Counted from the stretch's first letter, positions 46,593 through 57,810 are shown. The stretch is DNA of 64,000 bases from Sphingopyxis jiangsuensis (GCF_016734905.1 NZ_JAERPO010000001.1:124001-188000); one strand, 5' to 3'. Numbers and translations: made by a program. Notes: generated by a model not told the origin, from the sequence alone.

Positions 46593-49493
46593 TTATTTCG
46601 CCAGCATCGGCGCCAGATATTGTCCGGTAAAGCTGCGCGGGTTTCTGGCGACCTGTTCGGGCGTTCCCGCCGCGACGATTTCGCCGCCCTTCACCCCGCC
46701 TTCGGGGCCAAGGTCGAGGATATAATCGGCGGTCTTGATGACATCCAGATTATGCTCGATCACCACGACGCTGTTGCCCTGTTCGACCAGCGCCTGCAGC
46801 ACCTCCAGCAGCTTGCGCACATCCTCGAAATGCAGCCCCGTCGTCGGCTCGTCGAGGATATAGAGCGTCTGCCCGGTCGAGCGGCGCGAGAGTTCCTTCG
46901 CCAGCTTGACGCGCTGCGCCTCGCCCCCCGACAGCGTCGTCGCCTGTTGCCCGACCTTGATATAGCCCAGGCCGACGCGGCACAGCATCGCCATCTTGTC
47001 GCGGATCGACGGCACCGCCTTGAAAAACTCCGCCGCATCCTCGACCGTCATGTCGAGCACGTCGGCGATGCTCATCCCCTTGAACTTCACCTCCAGCGTT
47101 TCGCGGTTGTAGCGTTTGCCGTGGCACGTCTCGCACGTCACATAGACGTCGGGCAGGAAGTGCATCTCGATCTTGATCAGCCCGTCGCCGGTGCACGTCT
47201 CGCACCGCCCGCCCTTGACGTTGAAGCTGAAACGGCCGGGCTTGTACCCGCGCGCCTGGCTTTCGGGCAGGCCCGCGAACCAGTCGCGGATGATCGTGAA
47301 GGCGCCGGTGTATGTCGCGGGGTTGCTGCGCGGGGTGCGGCCGATCGGCGACTGGTCGATGTCGATCACCTTGTCGCAATGTTCCAGCCCCTTCAGGCTG
47401 TCGTGCGGCCCCGCGACCAGCCGCGCGCCGTTGAGCACGCGCGCCGCGCTGGCATAGAGCGTGTCGATGATCAGGCTCGACTTGCCCGATCCCGACAGGC
47501 CGGTGACGCAGGTAAAGGTGCCGAGCGGGATTTTCGCGGTGACATTGTTCAGATTGTTCGCGCGCGCGCCGGTCAGCACGAGGTCGAAGCCGTTGCCGGG
47601 GCGGCGGCGCGCCGGCACCTCGATCTTCTTCGCGCCGGTCAGATAGGCGGCGGTCAGGCTCCTCGGGCTTGCCAGCACCTCGTCCAGCGTGCCCTGCGCG
47701 ACGATCTCGCCGCCGTGGACGCCCGCGCCGGGGCCCATGTCGACGACATGGTCGGCGTGGCGGATCGCGTCCTCGTCATGCTCGACGACGATCACCGTAT
47801 TGCCGAGGTCGCGCAGCCGCTGGAGCGTCGCGAGCAGCCGGTCGTTGTCGCGCTGGTGGAGGCCGATGCTCGGTTCGTCGAGGACATAGAGCACGCCCGA
47901 CAGCCCGCTTCCGATCTGGCTCGCGAGGCGGATACGCTGGCTCTCGCCGCCGCTCAAGGTGCCGCTGGTGCGGTTGAGGTTCAGATAGTCGAGCCCGACA
48001 TTGTTGAGGAAGCCGAGCCGTTCGTTGATCTCTTTCAGGATCGCTTTCGCAATCTGCCGCTGCTGCTCGTTCAGCTTCTCCTCGAGCGTGCCGAACCAGT
48101 GGAGCGCGTCGGCGACGCTGCGGCGCGCCGACTGGCTGATGTCCTCGCCCGCGATCCTGACCGCGAGCGGTTCGGGGCGCAGCCGCGCGCCGTGGCACGT
48201 CTCGCACGGCTGCGCGGTCTGGTACTTGCCCAGCTCCTCGCGCATCCACGCGCTTTCGGTCTGCAACATCCGGCGATTGAGGTTGCCGATCACCCCTTCG
48301 AACGCCTTGTGCGTCGTATAGGTGCGCCGGCCGTCCTTGAAGGTCAGTTCGACGGGCATTCCGCCGCTGCCAAAGAGGATGATCTGCTGCACCCCGCCGG
48401 GCAGGTCCTGCCACGGCGTGTCGAGGCTGAAATCATACGCTTTTGCAAGGCTTTCGAGTACCTGCATATAATAAGGCGAGGGCGGGTTCGATTTCGCCCA
48501 CGGCACCACCGCGCCCTTTTTCAACGATAGCGCGTGGTTGGGGACGACCAGTTCGGGGTCGAATTCCAGCCGCTCGCCCAGCCCGTCGCACGCGGGGCAC
48601 GCGCCCTGCGGCGCGTTGAAGCTGAACAGCCGCGGCTCGATCTCGGCGATCGTGAAGCCGCTGACGGGGCAGGAGAATTTCTCACTGAAAATCAAGCGGT
48701 TGGACGGTATTCCGGCGCCCTTCAACTTCTGGTCGGCGGCCCCGCCATCCTCTGCGCGCCCCGGAACCGGTCCGTCTGCCATGTCGACATACGCGACACC
48801 TTCGGCAACTTTCAGCGCCGTCTCGAAACTGTCGGCGAGCCGCGTCTCGATCTCCTCGCGCACCACGATCCGATCGACGACAACCTCGATGTCATGCTTG
48901 TACTTCTTGTCGAGCGCCGGAGCGTCCTCGATCTCGTAAAATTCCCCGTCGATCCGAACCCGCGTAAAACCGTCCTTCTGCCACTGCGCGAGCTCCTTCT
49001 TATACTCGCCCTTGCGCCCGCGAACGACGGGGGCGAGCAGATAGGCGCGCGTCCCCTCGGGCAGCTCCATCACGCGGTCGACCATCTGGCTCACCGTCTG
49101 CGCGCTGATCGGCTCGCCCGTCGCGGGCGAATAGGGAACGCCGACGCGCGCCCACAAGAGGCGCATATAGTCATAGATTTCGGTCACGGTCGCCACGGTC
49201 GAGCGCGGGTTGCGGCTCGTCGTCTTCTGCTCGATGCTGATCGCGGGCGACAGGCCGTCGATATGCTCGACATCGGGCTTTTGCATCATCTCCAGGAACT
49301 GGCGGGCGTAGGCCGACAGGCTCTCGACATAGCGGCGCTGCCCCTCGGCATAGATGGTATCGAACGCCAGGCTCGACTTGCCGCTGCCCGACAGGCCGGT
49401 GATGACGATCAGGCTGTCGCGCGGCAGGTCGACGTCGACGCCCTTCAGATTATGCTCGCGCGCGCCGCGCACCGAAATATGGGTGAGACTCAT
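46593..49493 (-). CDS. uvrA: excinuclease ABC subunit A
   Basis: A 966 aa nucleotide-excision-repair ATPase, normal length. Two ABC modules: Walker [21 protein letters not shown] (about 31-50) and [16 protein letters not shown] (about 650); signatures [12 protein letters not shown] and [12 protein letters not shown]; zinc sites [13 protein letters not shown] and [20 protein letters not shown] with CETCHG. With UvrB it finds bulky DNA lesions. Single leftward gene with a palindromic repeat directly after the stop. No clear LexA box was found upstream by eye. Confidence 0.98.
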   Translation of the reverse strand: MSLTHISVRGAREHNLKGVDVDLPRDSLIVITGLSGSGKSSLAFDTIYAEGQRRYVESLSAYARQFLEMMQKPDVEHIDGLSPAISIEQKTTSRNPRSTVATVTEIYDYMRLLWARVGVPYSPATGEPISAQTVSQMVDRVMELPEGTRAYLLAPVVRGRKGEYKKELAQWQKDGFTRVRIDGEFYEIEDAPALDKKYKHDIEVVVDRIVVREEIETRLADSFETALKVAEGVAYVDMADGPVPGRAEDGGAADQKLKGAGIPSNRLIFSEKFSCPVSGFTIAEIEPRLFSFNAPQGACPACDGLGERLEFDPELVVPNHALSLKKGAVVPWAKSNPPSPYYMQVLESLAKAYDFSLDTPWQDLPGGVQQIILFGSGGMPVELTFKDGRRTYTTHKAFEGVIGNLNRRMLQTESAWMREELGKYQTAQPCETCHGARLRPEPLAVRIAGEDISQSARRSVADALHWFGTLEEKLNEQQRQIAKAILKEINERLGFLNNVGLDYLNLNRTSGTLSGGESQRIRLASQIGSGLSGVLYVLDEPSIGLHQRDNDRLLATLQRLRDLGNTVIVVEHDEDAIRHADHVVDMGPGAGVHGGEIVAQGTLDEVLASPRSLTAAYLTGAKKIEVPARRRPGNGFDLVLTGARANNLNNVTAKIPLGTFTCVTGLSGSGKSSLIIDTLYASAARVLNGARLVAGPHDSLKGLEHCDKVIDIDQSPIGRTPRSNPATYTGAFTIIRDWFAGLPESQARGYKPGRFSFNVKGGRCETCTGDGLIKIEMHFLPDVYVTCETCHGKRYNRETLEVKFKGMSIADVLDMTVEDAAEFFKAVPSIRDKMAMLCRVGLGYIKVGQQATTLSGGEAQRVKLAKELSRRSTGQTLYILDEPTTGLHFEDVRKLLEVLQALVEQGNSVVVIEHNLDVIKTADYILDLGPEGGVKGGEIVAAGTPEQVARNPRSFTGQYLAPMLAK

Positions 49494-49598
49494 GGGAGGG
49501 GCTTGTTCCAGATTTGTTCTATGGGCGCAAGGGGTGCGCGGGAGGGGGCAGCGGGGACAAGATAGGGTGCGCCGCTGGGCGTCGCAACGGGCGCGGGA

Positions 49599-51155
49599 TC
49601 ATTCGTCCCCGCGCCGTGACCGCCAAGCCATCAGTAGCAGTGAGAGCGCCGCACCGAGGATCACGAACAATGCCGGGAAGCCGCCGAGCACCGACATCAT
49701 GCGGATGCCGTCGAGGCCGGAGGACGCGACGAGGATGATGGCGACGAGGCCAACCGTTACGCCCCAGACGATCTTGACTGCGAGCGGCGCCTCGGGCTCG
49801 TCGGGTGAGATGCCGCGCGTCGACAGCGCGCTCATCGCGGATACATTGCTGTCGGCGGCGGTGACGTAGGAAATGAAAATCGCGGCGATGAGGAGGGCCA
49901 GGATAAACGGTCCGCCGCCAATCTCGCTGAACAGGCGGTACAGCAGCGGATCGGGTCCCGATGCGACCAGGAGGCCGTACAACGCCCCGCCGGACTGTCG
50001 GTCGACCGCAATCGTGGTGCCGGCAAGGATGATCATCCACAGCGCGCCGAATGCGGCTGGAAGCAACAGATTGAAGGCGATGAACGCGCGCACCGTGTAG
50101 CCAACCGCCAACCGTCCGAGAAACAACGCTGTGACAGGTGCCCAGGCGAACCAGTTTGCCCAGTTGAAAATCGTCCACTGGCGATGCCAGTCTGTATCGA
50201 CGTCGAGGCCGAGACTGCGCGGCAGGAAGCTGCGCAGATACTCCGCCGCGCCCTGCAACCCCATCCGGGGTAGGAGTTCCGCTGGCCCGGCCGCCACGAC
50301 AAACAGCAGAATGGCCACGAAGAACCAGAAGTTGACGAGCGACAGGCGCGTGATCCCGCGCTGAAGGCCGAGCGCCGCCGACAGGACGAAGACAGCGACG
50401 ATCGCCCCGACTATGCCCCACCGCAGGACGATTCCGCCCGAAAATCTGCCGAGGCCTTCAATCCCGCCCGCCAGCGCGAGCACCCCGGCGCCAAGCGACG
50501 CTGCCATTCCAGCGACGAGCGCGAACAGACAGACGATATCGATGGCGGTGCCGATGCGTCCGTGCGCGCGCGGGCCGATCAACGGGACGAACAGCGACGA
50601 CAGGCTGAAGGGTTCGCCGCGGTTATAATAAAGGAGCGCGAAGGCCAGCCCGGCGACGGTATAGATGGCATAGGGTGTCAGCGTCCAATGGAGGAACATG
50701 GTCGACATCGCGAAGGTCGCGGCGCCTTCGCTTCCCGGTTCGAGGCCCAGCATTGCGGGCGGATCGTTGAGGTGGAATAGTGGTTCGGCGACGCCCCAGA
50801 AAAGAATGCCGGTCGCAATGGTCGTGCAAAGCGTAACGGCAAACCAGCGCCACCGCCCGAGCAGCGGCGCCGCGCCGGCTCCGCCGATCGTCATCGCGCC
50901 GAGCGGCGAGGCGGCGATTCCCGCCAACAAAAGCAGAAATGCCACGCCGGCGATCGCAAATACGGGGCCGAAATGGCGTAGCACCCAGTCGTTTGCGGCC
51001 GTCTCGGCTGCAACAAAGGCGCTTCCCTGCCACAGGCTGAGAACGAGCGCTCCCGAAAGGACGGCCAACGGCGCATAAAAAACGGGACGGTTGATCGGAT
51101 GGCGTTCTGGTGCTGACAATCGCTCGGCCGGTAGGAGACAGGATGGCCGCAGCAT
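49599..51155 (-). CDS. BCCT family transporter (betaine/carnitine/choline type)
   Basis: A 518 aa, twelve-helix secondary carrier. INRPVFYAPLAVLSGALVLS begins the family core; FWGVAEPLFHLNDPP, MFLHWTLTPYAIYTVAGLAF, and the aromatic box WTIFNWANWFAWAP (about 326) identify BCCT; the last helices end in SYVTAADSNVSAMSALSTRG. It probably imports a quaternary ammonium osmolyte. The ATG at 51155 is preferred; one at 51224 is in frame. The region before it is divergent with a secreted-protein gene. Confidence 0.9.
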   Translation of the reverse strand: MLRPSCLLPAERLSAPERHPINRPVFYAPLAVLSGALVLSLWQGSAFVAAETAANDWVLRHFGPVFAIAGVAFLLLLAGIAASPLGAMTIGGAGAAPLLGRWRWFAVTLCTTIATGILFWGVAEPLFHLNDPPAMLGLEPGSEGAATFAMSTMFLHWTLTPYAIYTVAGLAFALLYYNRGEPFSLSSLFVPLIGPRAHGRIGTAIDIVCLFALVAGMAASLGAGVLALAGGIEGLGRFSGGIVLRWGIVGAIVAVFVLSAALGLQRGITRLSLVNFWFFVAILLFVVAAGPAELLPRMGLQGAAEYLRSFLPRSLGLDVDTDWHRQWTIFNWANWFAWAPVTALFLGRLAVGYTVRAFIAFNLLLPAAFGALWMIILAGTTIAVDRQSGGALYGLLVASGPDPLLYRLFSEIGGGPFILALLIAAIFISYVTAADSNVSAMSALSTRGISPDEPEAPLAVKIVWGVTVGLVAIILVASSGLDGIRMMSVLGGFPALFVILGAALSLLLMAWRSRRGDE

Positions 51156-51247
51156 GGTGGCAACACGCACCGAGGTCAAACCTTGCGTGGGAACGGCGAC
51201 AGTGACTGCGCGTTTGTTACGCATTAACGAAGTTGGAGGAGCTTTTG

Positions 51248-51700
51248 ATGACCAATAGCATGATGGCAGCCGTAGCTGCGATGGCATTGGCGCTGACCGG
51301 CACGGTTCCCGTTCCGGCCCTCGCCGTTCAGGCGGCCTCCGACACGCCGGCCGACAGCACAAAGAAGCTTCCCGACGGCACGACGCCAGCCGAGCGAGCA
51401 AATACGGCGCGGCTCAACTCGGAACAGGCCGCCAAGGCAAAGGCCGACAATATCACCTATCAGCAGGAAGTGTCGGCAGCTGCGCAGCAAGTCGCGCACG
51501 ACCAGGCGGAATTCGTCGAAGATACGGCAGCCTATGAAATCGAAAAAGCGCGCATCGCGGCGCTGTCGACCGAAGAACGCCTAAAATATGAAGCCGCCGT
51601 CGCGGCGTGGAAAGCCGATGTGGCTGCCTGCAAGGCCGGTGAGACGCATCGCTGCGCCAAGCCCAAACCCACCTTGCCTCCGCAGGATCCGCAGGATTAG
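51248..51700 (+). CDS. secreted protein with A/E/K-rich helix, unknown function
   Basis: 150 aa. Signal peptide about 1-28 (MTNSMMAAVAAMALALTGTV, ending ALAVQA). The mature part is a helical A/E/K/Q-rich stretch (LNSEQAAKAKADNITYQQEV, KARIAALSTEERLKYEAAVA) and a lysine/proline tail with two cysteines (ACKAGETHRCAKPKP). No family recognised. TTGGAGGAG before the ATG is a strong Shine-Dalgarno. It converges with and overlaps the next gene by 4 bp. Confidence 0.7.
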   Translation: MTNSMMAAVAAMALALTGTVPVPALAVQAASDTPADSTKKLPDGTTPAERANTARLNSEQAAKAKADNITYQQEVSAAAQQVAHDQAEFVEDTAAYEIEKARIAALSTEERLKYEAAVAAWKADVAACKAGETHRCAKPKPTLPPQDPQD

Positions 51701-52266
51701 TCGACGGGCAAGCGCTCGGGCAGGGTAGTCCTGCGGTCTGCCCGTGGCTCGGGCAAATTACTCTTGGAGGTAGCCGGGCGGGTAGGGTGTTCCCCGCCCG
51801 GTTGGTCCATTGGCGCAGGCGGCGCAGCGACATTGACCGGTCGCGGCCGGACTGCCGGCAATACGCGGTCCTCGACCGCGCGGGACGGATCGGGAAATCG
51901 ACCGCCGTACCGATAATCGTCGTCGGGTTCCGGAACAGGCTGATCGATCTCGACCGAACCAAGGTCGCGAAACGCGTGCGACATGCGCTCGGCGCGTCGC
52001 GCGCGTAGCCGCGCCGCGGCGGCGTAGCTGTTCGCGCAATCGATGCAGGGCGGGGCGGAGAGGCTGTCGGGGGTCAGCGCATCGGGGTTCGCGCTCAATT
52101 CGGCGAAGCTGCCGCTGACGACCGTGTCGGGGACAAGCCGCCCTCCGACCGAGAAGTCGCCCAATACCAGGCCGCCGATCATGCCGACCGACGCCAGCAG
52201 CATCCACCTGACCGCCTTGGTCAGCCCCGAGTTGCGACTCGCCGCGCTGTCGCTTCGCTTCGCCAT
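51697..52266 (-). CDS. single-pass membrane protein with CxxC motif, unknown function
   Basis: 189 aa. After a short basic head comes one membrane helix (about 22-36, MLLASVGMIGGLVLGDF), then a periplasmic region with PPCIDCANSYAAAARLRARR, and a proline-rich, basic C-terminal half. The CxxC could bind metal or heme or form a disulfide. No family recognised. Start ATG at 52266. It is divergent from the UrcA gene. Confidence 0.65.
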   Translation of the reverse strand: MAKRSDSAASRNSGLTKAVRWMLLASVGMIGGLVLGDFSVGGRLVPDTVVSGSFAELSANPDALTPDSLSAPPCIDCANSYAAAARLRARRAERMSHAFRDLGSVEIDQPVPEPDDDYRYGGRFPDPSRAVEDRVLPAVRPRPVNVAAPPAPMDQPGGEHPTRPATSKSNLPEPRADRRTTLPERLPVD

Positions 52267-52501
52267 TGTGGAAACATGCCCGCGCGCGCAATGTGGTTGC
52301 AACCCCCCGCTGCCATTTTGACCACTGGTCGGCCGCCTGGGGCCGTTCGTCCTTCAATCGACGCGCAATCAGGTCCGGTCGAACGGGCCATGCGCCGGTC
52401 GCGCGGCGGTGGCATTCAGAGGGTGCGGGATGCGGAGGCGGTGGTCTCCCCGGTCCTCGGCTCCGTATCCCGCATCCGTGACCCCGAGAGAGGACTCCCC
52501 C

Positions 52502-52846
52502 ATGTCTAAACTTGCTATCACCCTTCTGGCAGCTCCGTTGGCGCTTGCCGGAGCCGTTGCCCCGGCATTTGCCGAGGACGATGTTCGCAGCGTTGTCGTT
52601 CGCTACGACGACCTCAACCTGACAAGCGCGAGCGGTCGCGACCGCCTGACCCAGCGCGTCAAAAATGCGGTGGAAATTGTTTGCGACAGTCGCCCGCACT
52701 ATCGTCCGACGCTTGCCGACCGCGCGCGGGCCGCAAAATGCGAAGCAATCACGATGCGCGACGCCGATGTTCAACTGGCGGCAGTGTTCGACGGCAGCGG
52801 CGCCCAATATGCCGACAAGGGCGGCATGACCGTCTCCGCGCGCTGA
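52502..52846 (+). CDS. UrcA family protein
   Basis: A 114 aa exported protein of the sphingomonad/caulobacter UrcA family. Signal peptide 1-24 (LAGAVAPAFA-E), then the signature VRYDDLNLTSASGRDRLTQR, KNAVEIVC and CEAITMRDADVQLA with two conserved cysteines. The function of the family is not established. GAGAGGACTC precedes the ATG. It is convergent with the LytTR regulator, and the two share a hairpin terminator. Confidence 0.88.
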   Translation: MSKLAITLLAAPLALAGAVAPAFAEDDVRSVVVRYDDLNLTSASGRDRLTQRVKNAVEIVCDSRPHYRPTLADRARAAKCEAITMRDADVQLAAVFDGSGAQYADKGGMTVSAR

Positions 52847-52871
52847 TGACACGCCAAGATGGCGACCCGGA

Positions 52872-52904
52872 AAAGGCGATCATGCCCCGTGCATGATCGC
52901 CTTT
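52872..52904. terminator. perfect 14 bp hairpin shared by UrcA and regulator genes
   Basis: AAAGGCGATCATGC, loop CCCGT, GCATGATCGCCTTT. The minus-strand side is followed by TTTTCC. The stem overlaps the last codons of the regulator gene, so it serves both convergent transcripts. Confidence 0.75.
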
Positions 52905-53614
52905 ACGTCGTGTAGATAGGTGCGGCCGATACGGTGGACGCCGCCGTCACCCAGATCGACACTCCACGCGCCGTCGCCATGATGCTTGAGCCCCACGATG
53001 CCGTCACGGCGTACCATTTTCGAGCGATGGATGCGCAGGAATTGCGATGGATCCATTCGCTCTTCGAGCGACTTGATCGTCTGGTGAATCAGCCAGCTTC
53101 GTGCGCCGACGTGGAGCCGCATATAGTCGCGTTCCGCTTCGATCAGGTCGACCTGCCCGGCATCAACCCGTAACATTTCGCCGCGATTCTGCACCCAGAA
53201 TTCGGTAATCCATCGGCTCTTTTGTCCGCTCGTGCGTCCGGCCGAGCGCCATTCGCGCACGCGCGTCAGCGCGCGGCCCAGGCGGTCAGGCGACACGGGC
53301 TTCAGCAGATAATCGACTGCGGCAACGTCGAACGCGGCGACGGCATATTGGTCGAACGCGGTAACAAAGATGACCGCCGGGGGGTTGTCGAGCTTGTCGA
53401 TTGCCGCCGCGACATCGAGGCCGTTGAGGTCGGGCATGGCGATGTCGCACAGCACAAGGTCGGGCGCAAGCGCTTCGACCATGCGAAGCGCCGAAGCGCC
53501 ATCGCTCGCCGTGCCGACCAGCGAAACGCCATCCTGCTGCCCAGCCAATATCTGCAAACGCTCGATTGCCAGCGGCTCGTCGTCGACGATCAGGGTTCGT
53601 AACGTCTGCAGCAT
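52880..53614 (-). CDS. LytTR-domain response regulator (AlgR/LytR type)
   Basis: 244 aa. Receiver LRTLIVDDEPLAIERLQILA with Asp57 in DLVLCDIAMPDLNGLDVAAA and Lys in DYLLKPVSPDRLGRAL (about 109), then a LytTR DNA-binding domain (about 140-240; GEMLRVDAGQVDLIEAERDY, LRIHRSKMVRRDGIVGLKHH). It would bind direct repeats in target promoters. The ATG lies one base after the stop of the sensor kinase, so the two are one operon. Its targets are not visible here. Confidence 0.92.
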   Translation of the reverse strand: MLQTLRTLIVDDEPLAIERLQILAGQQDGVSLVGTASDGASALRMVEALAPDLVLCDIAMPDLNGLDVAAAIDKLDNPPAVIFVTAFDQYAVAAFDVAAVDYLLKPVSPDRLGRALTRVREWRSAGRTSGQKSRWITEFWVQNRGEMLRVDAGQVDLIEAERDYMRLHVGARSWLIHQTIKSLEERMDPSQFLRIHRSKMVRRDGIVGLKHHGDGAWSVDLGDGGVHRIGRTYLHDVKAIMHGA

Positions 53615-53615
53615 G

Positions 53616-54788
53616 TCAGCACCTTTCGCGTCCAAGGGGCAGCCAGAGCGAGACGAAGAAACCGCCCGCGTCGGATCGGCCCCACTCGCACCCTGCCGAC
53701 GGACCATAGCGCGTCAACAGTCTTTCGCGAACATTGCCGAGGCCAAGGCCGGTGCCGGGCGCTGGAGCCGGCGCATCGGGGTCGATATCATTTTCGACCC
53801 TGATGACCAGCAAGCCATATTCGCTCCGTGCATCGAGCCGCACCGCAATCGCCCCCTTCGAAGGGGCAACGCCGTATTTGATCGCGTTTTCGATAATCGG
53901 TTGCAGTATGAGGACCGGAACGCACGCGGAATTGAGATCCTCTGCCATCGTCACTTCGACGTGCAGCCGGTCGGGAAAACGCGCTTGTTCGATGTCGAGA
54001 TAAAGCCGCTGGAGCGCGATTTCCTCTTCGAGGCTGACCAGCTGTTCGGGATCGACCGCAAGGCTCGATCGCAGGAAGGACGACAAATTCATGATCATCG
54101 TCTCTGCCTCGCTCTTCGAGCCGCGCAGGACGAGCGTTGAGAGCGAGTTGAGCGTGTTGAAGAGGAAGTGCGGATTGACCTGATAGTGAAGTGCGCGGAG
54201 CTGCGCGTTTTGCGCTTCGATCCGGAAATGGTTCGCGCGGCGCTCGACCGCCCGCATTTCATTGGCATAGCCAAAGGCGACGTAGAGCGCTGCCCAGACG
54301 GCGAAAAAGAAATACCAGCGGATCGAGCTATCGAGGATCAGCACCGTTTCCCAGGCGACGGGGAACTTATGCTGCACTTCGCCGATGATCTTGGCCGTAT
54401 CGGGCGATGGAAACCAGTAAAAGAAAACGAGGAGGTTGATACAGGCATAGACGACCACGAGCGGGACGGCTGCGCCCATCGCAACGCCCAGTCTCGCCCC
54501 GAAACCGCGCGGCTGTACGCGCTGGACGAGTTGGTAGAGCACGAAGGTGCAGAGGATGCCTGCAACGACCACGATCGCGCGGCGCCCGATATAATTTAGT
54601 TGTTCGTGCGCGCCGGCGAGCATGGCGAGGCCGGTGGTGATCAGGAAATAGATCACCCACATCGCGAGAATCGAGCCGATCGCGACGCGCGGATTGACGC
54701 GCGCGTCGGATGCACGCCAGTCGGGCGCGGCAGCAAGCATCTTTGCGCGTTGATCGCGCAAGGCGCCCTTGGAAAGCGGAGTCTTCAT
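53616..54788 (-). CDS. LytS/YehU-type sensor histidine kinase
   Basis: 390 aa. Four membrane helices (about 34-54, 67-87, 96-118, 148-168) then the His-kinase motif ALHYQVNPHFLFNTLNSLST (phospho-acceptor His about 215), a coiled region, and an HATPase domain (LILQPIIENAIKYGVAP, GTGLGLGNVRERLLTRYG). No periplasmic sensor domain of size, so it may sense inside the membrane. It works with the LytTR regulator immediately downstream. Confidence 0.9.
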   Translation of the reverse strand: MKTPLSKGALRDQRAKMLAAAPDWRASDARVNPRVAIGSILAMWVIYFLITTGLAMLAGAHEQLNYIGRRAIVVVAGILCTFVLYQLVQRVQPRGFGARLGVAMGAAVPLVVVYACINLLVFFYWFPSPDTAKIIGEVQHKFPVAWETVLILDSSIRWYFFFAVWAALYVAFGYANEMRAVERRANHFRIEAQNAQLRALHYQVNPHFLFNTLNSLSTLVLRGSKSEAETMIMNLSSFLRSSLAVDPEQLVSLEEEIALQRLYLDIEQARFPDRLHVEVTMAEDLNSACVPVLILQPIIENAIKYGVAPSKGAIAVRLDARSEYGLLVIRVENDIDPDAPAPAPGTGLGLGNVRERLLTRYGPSAGCEWGRSDAGGFFVSLWLPLGRERC

Positions 54789-54907
54789 TCCGGCCGCTTT
54801 AGCGCCAAAACCTCACCACAATCTAGGCGCTGGTGCGCCGCCAGTCGAAGCGGCGGCCGCTTTGGTCGAAAGCGGAGCAATTGTTGCGCTCGAAACCAGT
54901 CGCGCGG

Positions 54908-57661
54908 CTATCCGATCCGCGCGAGCGCCGACGACAGCCTTTCGGCTTCGGCCGCCTTTGCCTCATGGTCAGCGCGGGCCTTGTCGACGGCTTCGGGCTT
55001 GGCGCGTTCGACGAAGGCGGGGTTGTTAAGGCGACCGGCAAGGCTGTCGCGCTCCTTGGTCGCCGCGGCGAGCGCTTTGGTCAGCCGTTCGCGTTCGGCG
55101 GCGATGTCGATCACGCCTTCAAGCGGGACGGTGATCGTCTCGCCCTCGACGACAAGCTGCGCCGACGCGCCGGCGGGTGCGGGGTCGAAGCTGACGGTTT
55201 CGAGGCGGGCGAGACGGTCGAGCTGTGCCGAGAGCCTTTCGGCGCGTGCTTTCAGCGGCGCCGGGAAGTGTGCGGTCAGCCGCGCGCCGGGCGGCAGGCC
55301 AAGTTCGGCCTTGGCGCCGCGGATTTCGCTCACCAGCTTGATCAGCCAGTCGATGTCGTCGCTTGCATCGGCGTCGCGCTCAGCGGCGGGTTCGGGCCAT
55401 TTGGCGGTAATCAGCGGATAATCGGCGCGCTCGCCCATCACCGTCCACAGCTCTTCGGTGATAAAGGGCATGAAGGGGTGAAGCATGACGAGGATCTGGT
55501 CGAGCACCCAGCCGGCGACGGCCTTGGTCTCATCGTCGATCGCCCCTTTGATCAGCTCCAGATACCAATCGCAGAAAAGGTCCCAGGCAAAGCTGTAGAT
55601 CGCATTGGCCGCATCGTCGAAGCGATAGGCGGCGAATGCCCTGTCCATCGCCGCAACGGTGTCGGCGACCTCGCCGATGATCCAGCGGTTGACGGGGAGC
55701 GTCGCGATCGGCGCTTCGAGACTCGTCGATGCCGAAATGCCATTGGCTTCGCAGAAGCGCGCGGCGTTCCACAGCTTGGTCGCGAAATTGCGATAGCCCG
55801 CGAGGCGCGCGTCATCCATCTTGATGTCGCGGCCCTGGCTTTCCATCGCGCTCATAAAGAAGCGCAGCGCGTCTGCGCCATATTGGTCGATCAGGCCGAG
55901 CGGATCGACGACATTGCCCTTCGACTTCGACATCTTCGCGCCGTCGGGAGCGCGGACGAGGCCGTGAAGATAGAGCGTCTTCCACGGCACCTCGTCCATG
56001 AAGTGCATCCCCTGCATCGCCATGCGGGCATCCCAGAAGAAGAGGATGTCGAAACCCGAGATGAGGACATCGTTGGGGTAGTGGCGCTTGAGGAGGTCGG
56101 TGCCCTCGGGCCAGCCGAGCGTCGCGAAGGGCCAGAGCGCCGAAGAGAACCAGGTGTCGAGGACGTCGGGGTCGCGTTCGAGCTGGACGCCTTCGCCTGC
56201 TTCCGCCTGCGCCTCTTCTTCGGTCTCGGCGACGAAGATGCGGCCGTCCTCGGCGTACCACGCCGGAATCCGGTGCCCCCACCAGAGCTGGCGCGATACG
56301 CACCACGGCTGGATATTCTCCATCCAGTTGAAGAAGGTCTTTTCCCATGTTTTGGGAACGATGTTGATCCGGCCATCGCGCACCGCCTGCATCGGTGGCT
56401 GCGCGAGCGTGGCGGCGTCGACATACCATTGGTCCGTCAGCATCGGCTCGATCACCACGCCGCCGCGGTCGCCGAACGGCTGCATGATCATCTTGTCCTC
56501 GACCTTGATCATCAGCCCTTCAGCGTCGATGTCGGCGACGACGCGTTTGCGCGCTGCATAGCGGTCGAGGCCGCGATATTCGTCGGGAACGAGGTTCATC
56601 GCGTCGATTTCGGCCGAGGTAGCGGATGCGCCCTTCGCGATTTCGACCGCGCGGGCCGCGGTCTCGGCATAGGGTGCGCCGTCGGCCCGCATCGCGGCGA
56701 CTTCGTCCATCAGCCGGTACATCGGGATGCCGTTCCGCTGCGCGACGCCATAGTCGTTCTCGTCGTGCGCACCGGTGATCTTGACCGCGCCCGAGCCAAA
56801 ATCGGGATCGGGATAATCATCGGTGATGATCGGGATCAGGCGCCGATGCTCTTTCGGCCCGACCGGGATCTCGCAATATTTGCCGACGATCGGCCGATAG
56901 CGTTCGTCGCCGGGGTGCACCGCGACCGCGCCGTCGCCCAGCATCGTCTCGGGTCGCGTCGTCGCGATCGAGATATAGTCGCGCTCTTCCTCGAACAGCA
57001 CAGTCCCGTCGGCGTCGCGCTCGACATAGGTATAGGTCTCGCCGCCCGCGAGCGGATATTTGAAATGCCACATATGGCCGGGCACTTCGTGCGATTCGAC
57101 CTCGAGGTCCGAGATAGCGGTCTTGAGTGCGGGATCCCAGTTCACGAGGCGCTTGTCGCGGTAGATCAGCCCCTGCTTGTGGAGTTCGACGAACACCTTG
57201 ACCACCGCCTTGGTGAAATGCGGGTCCATGGTGAACTGTTCGCGGTCCCAGTCCATCGAACAGCCGAGACGGCGGAGCTGGCGGGTGATCTGGCCGCCGC
57301 TTTCGCCTTTCCATTCCCAGACCTTGTCGACGAATTGCTCGCGGGTAAAATCGGTGCGCTTTTGCTGGCGTTCATTGAGCTGGCGCTCGACGACCATCTG
57401 CGTTGCGATCCCGGCATGATCCATCCCGACGACCCACAGCGCATCCTTGCCGCGCAGCCGTTCGTAGCGGACGAGCACGTCCTGCAACGTGTTGTCGAGC
57501 GCATGGCCGATGTGCAGCGCGCCGGTGACGTTCGGCGGCGGGTTGACGATCGTAAAGGGTTGCGCGTCGGGACGCGCGGGACGGTACAGCCCGCGGCTTT
57601 CCCATTCGCGGGACCATTTCGCCTCGATAGCGGCGGGATCGAATGTCTTTTCCATCGGCAT
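54908..57661 (-). CDS. valS: valyl-tRNA synthetase
   Basis: A 917 aa class I synthetase. [20 protein letters not shown] contains the HIGH motif (about 46-49), [10 protein letters not shown] the KMSKS motif (about 545-549); the editing (CP1) domain lies between ([20 protein letters not shown]). The C-terminal tail is a coiled coil ([20 protein letters not shown]). The start is [11 protein letters not shown], with ATG at 57661 or 57655. An upstream open frame of over 400 codons is antisense to the next gene and is not part of it. It charges tRNA-Val, of which one gene is in this window. Confidence 0.98.
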   Translation of the reverse strand: MPMEKTFDPAAIEAKWSREWESRGLYRPARPDAQPFTIVNPPPNVTGALHIGHALDNTLQDVLVRYERLRGKDALWVVGMDHAGIATQMVVERQLNERQQKRTDFTREQFVDKVWEWKGESGGQITRQLRRLGCSMDWDREQFTMDPHFTKAVVKVFVELHKQGLIYRDKRLVNWDPALKTAISDLEVESHEVPGHMWHFKYPLAGGETYTYVERDADGTVLFEEERDYISIATTRPETMLGDGAVAVHPGDERYRPIVGKYCEIPVGPKEHRRLIPIITDDYPDPDFGSGAVKITGAHDENDYGVAQRNGIPMYRLMDEVAAMRADGAPYAETAARAVEIAKGASATSAEIDAMNLVPDEYRGLDRYAARKRVVADIDAEGLMIKVEDKMIMQPFGDRGGVVIEPMLTDQWYVDAATLAQPPMQAVRDGRINIVPKTWEKTFFNWMENIQPWCVSRQLWWGHRIPAWYAEDGRIFVAETEEEAQAEAGEGVQLERDPDVLDTWFSSALWPFATLGWPEGTDLLKRHYPNDVLISGFDILFFWDARMAMQGMHFMDEVPWKTLYLHGLVRAPDGAKMSKSKGNVVDPLGLIDQYGADALRFFMSAMESQGRDIKMDDARLAGYRNFATKLWNAARFCEANGISASTSLEAPIATLPVNRWIIGEVADTVAAMDRAFAAYRFDDAANAIYSFAWDLFCDWYLELIKGAIDDETKAVAGWVLDQILVMLHPFMPFITEELWTVMGERADYPLITAKWPEPAAERDADASDDIDWLIKLVSEIRGAKAELGLPPGARLTAHFPAPLKARAERLSAQLDRLARLETVSFDPAPAGASAQLVVEGETITVPLEGVIDIAAERERLTKALAAATKERDSLAGRLNNPAFVERAKPEAVDKARADHEAKAAEAERLSSALARIG

Positions 57662-57720
57662 AGCGCGGGCGCTTTGCCAGCCATGCTGCGGCGCGGCAAG
57701 GGGGAATGGTCCCCAATTTC

Positions 57721-57798
57721 CGTTCGTATCGAGCGAAGTCGAGATGCCGACCCGCAACATGTGCCTTCCGCGTGTCTCGACTTCGCTCGACACGAACG
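57721..57798. repeat. dispersed palindrome, CGTTCGTATCGAGCGAAGTC family
   Basis: CGTTCGTATCGAGCGAAGTCGAGA versus TCTCGACTTCGCTCGACACGAACG. It lies between S9 peptidase and valS, both leftward. Confidence 0.85.
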
Positions 57799-57810
57799 AG
57801 CTTGGTTTGC

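Noticed and set aside
46620..48530. 636-codon plus-strand frame
   Set aside because: Antisense of uvrA, which has all its motifs.
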